Assembly (NCBI GenBank): GCA_028641055.1
Contig: CM054057.1
Coordinates: 330,552,482-330,616,481 of the forward strand
Origin: Alopecurus myosuroides
Taxonomy: Eukaryota; Streptophyta; Magnoliopsida; Poales; Poaceae
Direction of reading: 5' to 3'
Length of the DNA: 64,000 nt
This document shows positions 55,458-64,000 of this stretch, piece by piece (the stretch's first letter is position 1; every line of letters starts with the position of its first letter). A program made the translations under genes and the position numbers. The notes under the pieces were generated by a model. It ran no database searches. It saw only the letters and a program-made list of their open reading frames with translations, and had not been told where the DNA came from.

Positions 55458-56168
55458 GAAAGCGAGCTCATCCACTTCCTCCGTGAGAATCGGGACGTGT
55501 TCGCCTGGTCCAATGAAGATTTACCAGGAGTCCCGAGGGAGTTGGTTGAGCACTCGTTACATGTGCGTCCTGACGCCAAACCAGTGAAGCAGGTTATGCG
55601 CCGCTTCGGAGATGAGAGAAGGAAGGCCATTGGTGACCAGATCACCAAGTTGCTGATAAGCAATTTCATCATGGAGGTGCTGCACCCGGATTGGTTAGCC
55701 AACCCGGTCATGGTCGAGAAGAAGAAGGAAGATCCTAAGGCTGCTACCGCATGGCGCATGTGTGTCGACTACACCGACTTGAACAAAGCATGCCCCAAGG
55801 ATCCTTTTCTGCTACCTCACATCGATCAGGTGATCGACTCCACTGCTGGTTGTGAACTGCTATCTTTCATAGATGCCTACTCTGGTTTCCACCAGATAGC
55901 TCTCAATCCTGCTGATCAAATAAAGACTGCCTTCATTACCCCGTGCGGGGCTTATTGCTATCGTGTCATGTGTTTCGGGTTGCGGAATGCGGGTGCTACT
56001 TATCAGCGTTGCATGCAGAAATGCTTGCATGATCAGCTCGGCAAGAATGTGCAGGTGTACGTAGATGACATTGTCATCAAAACGAATAAAACACATACTC
56101 TGCTTGCCGATATTGAGGAGACTTTCGCTAACTTGCGCAAGTATAAAAATGAAGCTGAACCCGAGTAA
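55458..56168 (+). pseudogene. Reverse transcriptase of element E
   Basis: RT runs from ESELIHFLREN through WRMCVDYTDLNKACPKDPF, DAYSGFHQIAL, FGLRNAGATYQRCMQK and catalytic VYVDDIVIK to a frameshift near 56150 (extra A in an A-run at KYK). It is about 60-65 percent like A/B RT by eye. Catalytic Asp residues are intact. Confidence 0.88.
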
Positions 56169-58920
56169 ATGCACCTTTGGTGTTCCGGCTGGCAAGCTAC
56201 TCGGCTTCCTGGTGTCTAGTCGGGGCATTGAAGCCAATCCTTCAAAGATAAAAGCTATTGAGAGCATGTCTTTGCCAAAATCCCTGAAGGATGTGCAAAA
56301 ATTCACTGGTTGCTTGGCATCTTTGAGCCGTTTCCTGGGCCGAATGGACGATAAGGCCCTGCCTCTGTACCAGCTGATGAAGAAAAGTGACAAGTTCGTC
56401 TGGACTCCGCAAGCGGATGTGGCATTCAATGAGCTGAAGGCAATGCTGGGTAGCGCTCCCATCTTGGCTAGTCCGCTACCCAAGGAGCCAATGCTGTTGT
56501 ACATTGCTGCTACCAACCGAGTGGTCAGTGTGGTGATTGTGGTGGAGCGAGAAGAAGAAGGCAAGAGTGTGCAGCGCCTGGTGTACTACCTCAGTGAAGT
56601 GCTGTCCAGCTCCAAGCAAAACTACCCGCATTACCAGAAGATGACCTACGGCGTGTACCTGGGCGCCAAGAAACTGAAGCATTATTTCCAAGAGCATCCC
56701 ATCACGGTTGTGAGCTCTGCTCCCATCTCGGATATCATGGGCAACAAGGAGGTGAGTGGCAGAGTAGCCAAGTGGGCAATTGAGCTGGCCGCGTACGCTC
56801 CCGCGTATGCGAGAAGAGAAGCCATCAAGTCTCAGATTCTGGCGGAGTTTCTGGTGGATTGCGCTGAGGTGCAGTACGAACCTCCCGCTCCAATTTCCAA
56901 TTACAGGAAGATGCACTTTGATGGCTCGAAGGTGAAGGAAGGCCTTGGTGCCGGCGTAGTGCTTACGTCACCCAAACGAGATCAGCTCAAGTACGTGCTG
57001 CAGATTCATTTCAAAGCGTCCAACAACGTTGCAGAGTACGAGGCCGTGGTGCACGGCTTGCGAGTAGCCAAGGAGGTTGGCGTACAGCGCATCATATGCT
57101 ATGGCGATTCAGATCTGGTGGTGCAGCAAGTCTCTGGCACTTGGGATGCTCTGGATGCCAATATGGCATCATACCGCTTCCTGGTACAGTCTATGACTGG
57201 ATTCTTCGAAGGCTGCGAATTCCAGCATATTCACCGAGCAGAGAACGAAGCAGCAGACGAGCTATCCAAGTTGGGATCTTCTCGGCAATCCATCCCGGCA
57301 GGGGTTGCCTTGGAGCACTTAAGGAAGCCATCCATCAAGCCATCTCCCAACTCGGAATCCATATTCGTTCCTTCTCTGCCGAGTGAAGAATCCGTTCCCA
57401 TGGAGATTGACTGGGAGAATGCAACAGAGAACCCGGGGACTGCCACTCCCTACTCGGGGACTGCCACTCCTTACTCGGGGACTGCCGCTCCCTACTCGGG
57501 GATTGCCACTCCATACTCGGGGACTGCTGTCCTTAACCCGGGGACTGTCGCATTCATTGAGGAGGTACTTGCCAATCGTTCAGGGCTTCAGAGAAGTGCT
57601 CCCAACCCTAAAGAGCAGCCAGAGGTGTCTGTCCCAATGGAAGTGGACGAACCAGTGTTTCCTACACGGGAGACACCGAGTTGGGCCATGCCCATATTAT
57701 CCTTTCTAAAGGACGGCACTCTGCCAGAAGATGAGGTGATCGCAAGGCAGATTCAGAGAAGATCCAAGGGCTACACTATATTCAGAGATGTGCTGTACAA
57801 AAGAAGTGCCACCGGCGTGCTGCAACGCTGTGTGGACCCAGAAGAAGGAGGAGAAATTCTGTTGGAAATACACCAAGGAGAATGCGGGCACCACGCCTCT
57901 TCTCGGGCATTGGTCAAGAAAGCTTTTCGGCATGGCTTCTACTGGCTCACAGCTCTGCAGCAAGCTGAAGACATTGTGAGGAAGTGCAATGGCTGCCAGA
58001 TGTTCGCGAGTAAGATTCACATGCCTGCCTCCGAGTTGAAAACAATTCCTATCACATGGCCGTTTGCTGTATGGTGCCTGGATATGGTTGGCCCCTTCAA
58101 GCCGGCTAAAGGCAACATGACACACATCTTAGTCATGGTGGACAAGTTCACCAAGTGGATTGAAGTGAAGCCTATTCGGAAGTGCGATGGAGTCACAGCC
58201 GTGAAATTCTTAAAGGATGTGATCCTGAGGTACGGCTACCCGCACAGCATCATCACCGACAATGGCACGAATTTCGCAGAGGGGGCAATGGTGCGGTTCT
58301 GCAGAGATAAGCACATCCGACTAGATGTTGCATCTGTTGCGCATCCCGCCTCCAATGGGCAAGTGGAAAGAGCAAACGGCATGGTGCTAGCAGGCATAAA
58401 GCCAAGGCTGATTGAGCCGCTGCTGAAAACACCTGGGTGTTGGCTAGACGAGTTGCCAGCGGTGTTGTGGAGTCTAAGGACTACCCCTAACCGGTCAACC
58501 GGCTACACGCCATTCTTCTTGGTATACGGGGCTGAGGCCGTGTTACCGATATACTTAGAGCATGAATCCCCCCGGGTAACCCTCTACACTGAGGTGGAGG
58601 CGAGAAAAGCTCGAGAAGATGACGTTGACCTGCTCGAAGAAGCAAGATAGCTTACTCTGTCACGTTCAGCTATCTACCAGCAAGACCTGCGGCGTTATCA
58701 TAGCCGAAAGGTAAACCCAAGGGTTTTCCGAGCAGGAGACCTGGTCCTCAGGCTTGTGCAACGCACAGCCGGGATGCACAAGTTGTCTCCTCCATGGGAA
58801 GGGCCCTTCATTGTGAGCAAAGCGCTGCACAATGATGCCTATTATCTCGTGGACGTGCGTCCATCACAGGAGAACAGGGCAGATAAAGCTGGAGAGGAAA
58901 CAAGCGCCCCTGGAATGTAG
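56150..58920 (+). pseudogene. RT end, dual RNase H and integrase of element E
   Basis: It continues RT (KLNPSKCTFGVPAGKLLGF), then RNase H (LLYIAATNRVVSVVIVVERE), then a second RNase H-like domain (MHFDGSKVKEGLGAGVV, NNVAEYEAVVHG, YGDSDLVVQQV, HRAENEAADELSK). A linker with six 7-residue repeats follows (57431-57556). Integrase: GECGHHAS, CNGCQMFA, LDMVGPF, ITDNGTNF, NGQVERANG and the C-terminal LSPPWEGPFIVS. The frame is open from 56150 to a TAG at 58648; the last 90 codons lie after it and end at 58920, with the usual NVA(Q/L)LR tail in another frame. Confidence 0.9.
57431..57556 (+). repeat. 21-bp in-frame minisatellite in E pol
   Basis: Six units start at 57431, 57452, 57473, 57494, 57515 and 57536. 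Each begins A-C/T-C-GGGGACTG and encodes a GTATPYS-like heptad. It lies between the second RNase H-like domain and integrase. Confidence 0.9.
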
Positions 58921-59617
58921 CCCTACTTCGTCGCTTTCATTCGTGAGCAAAGATGTGTATGTACTCTCTTATCCGAGTTAAATCTCTACTCTGCAATCTG
59001 AAATTGAGCTCGGGGACTGCCCTCGCCTAAACTTGCTCTGTGTGTTTCTACTCGGCTTCACTCTTTGTCACTCGGTTGCTCTGCTTAAAGTTTCATAAGT
59101 ACGTTGAGTATTGTGTTTAAACCTACATGCCAACTCTTCGACTCTGCTGCTGTCCGAAACCCGGCTTCATGGCAAGCAAGAGAACAAGCAAAAAGGTCAA
59201 TGAGCACAAGAAAAATTACTAAGGAAAGAAAAAGTGCAGGAACCGAGTAGGACGTCTTTTACTGTTGTTTCTTGTTAACTCTTTCTCGGCTAAGTGGTGG
59301 GCTGCGTTACTATGAGTGTTTCTAAGTAGCTAAGTATTTGCAACTCCGACTTTGAATTCTTGTGACTCGAATACCAAAAAAGCAACAAGTTGCGGGTAAG
59401 AGCTGAGATGAGAAGAAAGAGCGAATAAGAACTGCAACTCGGGGACTTACATGGTAACGCAACCCGGCATCGAGCCAAAGTTGCTCAAATTGACTAAGTT
59501 AAATATCAAACGTGAATAAAACTGAGTAGCAAACGACAAGCATGATTGTTTCGATACATCTGCACCCGGCATCCCGGGATCTGATAAAAGTTTCGAGGAT
59601 AAAGTTGCAGGAAGTAA
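58921..59617. other. Non-coding spacer between integrase and aORF of E
   Basis: No gene. CTCGGGGACT occurs at 59009-59018 and 59438-59447 on the element's sense strand. The convergent ends of pol and aORF meet here. Confidence 0.6.
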
Positions 59618-62600
59618 TCAAGTAGAGGCAGCATTGTTCTCGGCGTTGGCCTTGGTGGCTTCAGCATCAGCGTCGGCCTTGGCAGCTTCAGATTCAGCGC
59701 TGGCCTTAGCAGCATCATTCTCCGAGTTGGCGGCGTCGGTCTTCGCAGCATCTGCGTCTGGCTCGGTGGCGGCCTGATCAGAGGTGGCCGTGGCCACCGA
59801 GGTGGCGTCCGTAGCCGAGGTGGAGGCCGCAGTCTGAGCGCGGAGTCGCGTCGTATCATCGAGAGCCGCACCTGATGAAGTGCCGAACTCGAGGGCCGCG
59901 GTGTCGATGGTCATCTCCACGCTCTCGGCCTCCTCTTCGCTGTCAGCGACGACCGCGGCCTTCCCCTTCCCGGTCTTGTAGCGCTCACTTTCGAAGCTGC
60001 TCAGGCCTTCAGACTCGGTGGCGTCCTCGTCTTCATCATCGTCGTCATCATCGCCCTCCACCTCCGTGTCGGGCTCGGTGACGCCGTCGATGAAGCGCGC
60101 GGTGTCCGCGTACTGGGCGATCTCGTACGCAACCGACTGGCGGCGAGCCACGCAGTCGGGATCCGTCTCCCACTTCGATTTCTGCCTCATCTCGAGAATG
60201 ACGTTAAGATCAAGGTTTTCGTACCAGCTGCAGATGAACAGCAGCAGCATGTCAGCACCGGCCCGAGCTCCAGATGCCCGCCATTTCTTCAGCTCGGCCT
60301 TCACGCCAGTCAGCTTCTCGGCAAGCCCGCGGATGGTTGGTGGCGCAGTCTCCCGCGGCCAGAATAGGTCATGAAGTTGGAAGTCAGTGCGCACCAAATC
60401 GGTGCCCACGCCCCTTAGGCGCTGGAGCTGGACCTGCATGGTGGTGATGCTGTCTTCAATTGAAGCCTTGGCATCCATAGGCTCGCCCTTCTCGGTGCGA
60501 ACAGCTTGGGCCTTTGCCAGAGCAGGCTTGCAAGACGAGTCGAGGTCGGGGAAGATTTCTGAAAGAGCTATCAAAAAGATTAGAGACAGGGGCAGAATAG
60601 AGAAATGAGTCGAGTAGAAGAGAAGCAGAAGGGAAGAGTGAAGTGCAAAGAAGTGGGCACTTACTATTCAGGTCGTAGAGTAGCGCCTGCAGCTTGTTCT
60701 TCCATGACTCTTCGTCAGCAACATGCTTTTCTTCTACCTTCCGAAACTGCGCCAGCTGGAGCATGAGATCCGAGTTGCTCTCCTTCAGCGTCTTGCATTC
60801 CAGCTCGAGAGCCCTTTGCTTGGCTGTGGCTGCCGCTTCGGTCTTTTTCTTCTCGGCCACTTCTTTATCTCTCTCGGCAGCTAGATCAATGGCTTTTTGG
60901 AGAGCAGTTTGCAGCTGGACCTGCAATGGTTCCATCTCGGAGAGGTGCCTTTTCTTGAATTCCACCTCAAGGCTTGCAATCTGCTGCTGCACCTCAGCAG
61001 GCTTGAGGCAGTCGAGATGTTCCTCGACAAACTTCTTATGGTCTTCTGTGAAAAGCAAAGCAAGGTCAGCAGAGTAGCCAAGATGAACGCAAGAAAGCAA
61101 GCCGAGAAGACATCAACTAACCTTCCAACTTCTTGATCGTGGCTTGGCCGCTCTCGCCAAAGACGCGACAGTTCTCATGCTCCTCGGCCAGGGCCTTGAA
61201 TTTTCCTGCAGAGAACGATCGATTAGAGCAGAAAGAAAAAGCGGGCGTAAACACCAAACGCAGGAACCGCATAGCTAAAAGCTTACTTTCGACTTCAGAG
61301 ATCTTGAGGGCGCTATCCATGACCTCCTTCTCCGCCGCCTCGTCGGACTTGCGCTCCGATTCCAGGGCCTCAAGACGCCTCCTAGCGATGCTGTGGTTCC
61401 ATAGCAGCCGCCGGTACAGGTTGGTTCTTTTCAGAAGGCTATTCTGAGAGGAAGAAAGAAAAAGAATCAGACAAAGTCGTGAAGATTCGACCCGAGAAGG
61501 CGGCAACTCGGTTGAGTACCCGCCTACTCGGCCAGAATCTCGGGGACTGGGTGATGGATAATAAGAAGGAGAAGAGTAGAAGAGAAGGAAAATGCAACTC
61601 GGGACGGATGAGTAAGACTTACCGCGTAACTTTGTTCAAGATCCTCTGCAGCCTTGCGGTGGACGAACATCTTGGCGGCAAGCATGCTGGATTTGGACGA
61701 GATGGTCATGGGTTTATAACCCATGTCCGCCTTGTTCCAGTCAACACGCATGTGATCCAAATCGCCCAAACCCACGCCGTCCCTGTTCGGGTTGCCAAGG
61801 ACTTTGCTGTCCCACACAGCGTCGATAAATCCGACTAGATCGATCACTTGCTCGAGGCCCGTGGACGTCACCTCGGCTTCCTGGACCTCGCGCGAGGAGA
61901 TCGAGACGGACCTATCCTTGTTTCTGGCTGGAGCTTTGGAGTCCACGGCTGCGGCCTGTTTACCCTTCCTGAGGGCAAGTTTCTTCTCCTCGGAGGTTAC
62001 GGGGATGCCGTACTGCTGGCTGATCTTCACCATATAAGGTGGGAAGCTGGGTGGATCTGGGAAGCTGGATCCTGCGGCGGTGTCAGCAGCCGCGTCAGGT
62101 TCACGGATGGTGAGCTGGCCGGGCTTGGCAGTTGGTCTTGGCGGCGGCATCGTGGCAGCACCATGCGCACCGCCACGCGGCGGGTTCCTGCGGACAGTGC
62201 CCTCTGGCTGGCCAGCTGGCTTCTCGGCGGCCTGCTTCCCGGAAGTTTGCTTCTCGGCGGCCTTCTTCTCGGCGGCCTTCTTTTCAACGGCTTCCTGCTT
62301 GATCTTCTTGATAGGCTGCTTGGCCGGAGGGCTGGATGCTGTCTTGGTCTTCTTCACCGGCGGGGAGTTTGGCGCGGTGGAGGAAGTGCCCTGCTGGGTA
62401 GGCGGCACCAAGGGCGTGCTACCCGGCGTAGCATCCGGCTGAGCGCTACCCTGCGCGGCGTCTGGCTGCGCGCCGCTCGGAGGGTCCTGCTCCATCTCAT
62501 CAATTGTCTCAACCCGCTGCTCGGCAGCGGGGTCTTGCTGAGTGGCGTCTTGTCCTTCTGTCAGCGGCTGGGCCGCGGAGTCGCCATGTTCAGCAGCCTT

Positions 62601-64000
62601 TGTTGCTGGCTGCTCTTGGTCTTCTTCATGCCGCTCAAGGGCGGCGTCATCATGCTGCTCAAGATCTTGTTCTAAGTTCTCCTCGGCCGTGGTGGCCGGA
62701 GGAGAAGGTGGCCTCTCGTCGCGATCAGCATCCCGCGCTTCTTGTTCTGCGCGGGCCTGCTGCTCCTGCTCGGTGTCGTGGGCGTCGGTGTCCATGTACC
62801 GAGCGTCGTCGGAGTCGTCTCCTTTCACGGGAGAGGATGCACGCGCCCTGTCCCGTGCGGCGTCCTCGTCCTCCTCAGAGATCTCGATGAGGTTGTCAAC
62901 ATCGATGGCGGTCTTCTTCTTGGGTTTGGTGGATGCGACGGCAGCACTAGCGTCCAAGGGGGCGCTGAAGAGAAGAAAGAAGTTTAGAAAAGGAAAAAGG
63001 ACAGAAGAAATCGAGAAGAAACAGCGGAGTAAAAGGATTGGGAAATTGCGGCCACAGAGGTGTATAGCTTAGGAGAAAGTGGCTTACCCTTTGCGGGAAG
63101 GGGGTAGCCGTCGCCCTTTTGCCACGGCCTTCTTGGTCTTCTTCCCGGCCGTCTTCGTCTTCTTGGAGGGGGGCTCCTGAGCACCGCTACCCGTCCTCTT
63201 GCGAGTAACAGGAGCGGCGACTGAAAGCGGATCAACGGCCAGGGCGTCCTCCTCCTCATCCTCGCCCTCCTCCTCAGCGTCGGCATCGTCTGTACCATTG
63301 GGAAGAAGGAAACAGTTCAGAAGCGGGAGGAAGTGGGGTTGCGCTACTAGCGGCCAGACAAGATGAGCTCAATTACCTTCGTCATCATCCTCGGACCAAT
63401 CACGGACAGACGCGTCAACGTGATGTTTTTTCTGTCTGAGCGGCGTGGGGGATGTTGAGTTTGTCCGCGCTTTCGAAGGAGACCTCATCATCCTCTTCTC
63501 GGTCATCTTCCCAGTTAGCCTCGAAGCGCTCCGCGCTCTCGGCAAGCTGACGAGCAAGGACCTGGAGAACAGAGAAGCATCACAAGTTAGTCGAGTAGCA
63601 TAAAGGCATCCTATTCGGCAAGGCGTGCAAACACAAAGCACAGTAAGCCTAAGCAATTCTGCTAAGTATGCTACTCGGCAGGGCGTGCAAACATAAAGCA
63701 CAGTAAGCCTAAGCAATTCTGCTAAGTATGCTACTCGGCAAGGCGTGCAAACATAAAGCACAGTAAGCCTAAGCAATTCTGCTAAGTATGCTACTCGGCA
63801 GGGCGTGCAAACATAAAGCACAGCAAGCCTAAGCAATTCTGCTAAGTGTCCTACTCGGCGCAGAGTGCGGATACTAATTACAGCAAGATGAGAAGGCTAT
63901 CTACTCGGAGCATGTAAACAAGAAACAGAATGAGAAGTACTAACCCTTTTCGATTGGCTTCGTACGGCTGTACGGGATGAAGCCGTATTGCCAGTGGTCC
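59618..64000 (-). CDS. aORF of element E, multi-exon, partial at window edge
   Basis: Antisense to gag-pol. Exons read right to left, all with GT-AG borders: 64000-63945 (partial), 63561-63377, about 63294-63089, 62966 to about 61623, 61447-61286, about 61206-61123, about 61046-60665 and about 60555-59618. The first visible exon ends HWQYGFIPYSRTKPIEK, matching HWQQSFFYCKD of A, so the Transposase_28-like part lies beyond the window. Then come acidic and Lys-rich stretches that look like nuclear signals (RKRTGSG, PPSKKTKTAGKKTKK), a long Ala/Glu/Gln/Pro-rich exon, a coiled coil (VQQQIASLEVEFKKRH to LAERDKEVAEKKK), and a conserved helical domain (LFWPRETAPPTIRGLAEKL) with an Ala/Glu/Ser-rich tail. 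Only one likely frameshift is seen (near 63440). Function unknown. Confidence 0.75.
63594..63890. repeat. 60-bp tandem repeat in an aORF intron of E
   Basis: Four near-identical 60-bp units and a diverged fifth. Each has CTACTCGGCA(A/G)GGCGTGC, AAAGCACAG and CCTAAGCAATTCTGCTAAG. It lies in the intron between exons 63945 and 63561. Confidence 0.93.

Larger units (their letters stand above)
51153..64000 (+). mobile_element. Element E: second Tat-lineage Ty3/gypsy family
   Basis: 5' LTR, primer site, gag, protease, RT, dual RNase H, integrase, spacer and antisense aORF, the same plan as A/B but with diverged proteins and an unrelated LTR. The 3' LTR is beyond the window. gag-pol breaks: frameshift near 55146, TAG at 55455, frameshift near 56150, stop at 58648. 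The base before the LTR start and AACGT (51148-51152) would be one copy of the target duplication. Confidence 0.92.

Noticed and set aside
61848..62675. Plus-strand open frames opposite the E aORF.
   Set aside because: They are Gly/Leu-rich shadows of the Ala/Pro/Glu-rich aORF exon, which has splice borders and homology on the minus strand.

Overview
The window looks like intergenic DNA from a large grass genome, most likely Triticeae (wheat, barley, rye or Aegilops). I found no host gene. Almost every base can be assigned to transposable elements stacked inside one another, with grass-type Ty3/gypsy proteins, plant TATA boxes, GT-AG introns and initiator-Met or TGGCGCC primer sites. The species is an inference.

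Nesting. The outermost element, A, is a Ty3/gypsy Tat-lineage element on the minus strand. It is seen in two pieces (1-6854 and 45783 to about 47455). Its reverse transcriptase/RNase H junction was split by element B (6855-45782, plus strand), a relative from the same family with 465/458-bp LTRs. B was hit twice more. Element C (9683-20572, minus strand) went into B gag with a perfect AGGGC target duplication. It has two 3552-bp LTRs around a 3.8-kb, almost non-coding interior (a LARD-like element). Element D (26978-42061, minus strand) went into B's antisense gene with a perfect TCAAC duplication. It is a chromodomain-carrying Tekay/Del-like chromovirus with 4.6-kb LTRs and nearly intact gag-pol. 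Order of events: A, then B, then C and D.

Right part. A ends at about 47455 against a truncated mariner-like transposon (to about 49468). Then come 1.7 kb of low-information repeats (possible CACTA debris and a T-headed repeat). From 51153 to the window end lies a second Tat-lineage family, E (plus strand, 867-bp LTR). Its gag-pol is broken by a few stops and frameshifts, and its 3' LTR is beyond the window.

How the genes work together. A, B and E share one plan: LTR, TGGCGCC primer site, gag, protease, reverse transcriptase, RNase H, a second RNase H-like domain, integrase, a non-coding spacer, then a large multi-exon gene (aORF) on the opposite strand facing pol tail to tail, then the 3' LTR. 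In B the aORF has its own TATA box, TC-rich leader and leader intron. D uses one gag-pol frame plus an extra leader ORF between primer site and gag whose protein resembles a double-stranded-RNA-binding domain. The most interesting leads are the aORF with its own promoter, the D leader ORF, a UAG at the same protease/RT codon in families B and E, and a polypurine-tract-like decamer scattered on the sense strand downstream of RNase H.
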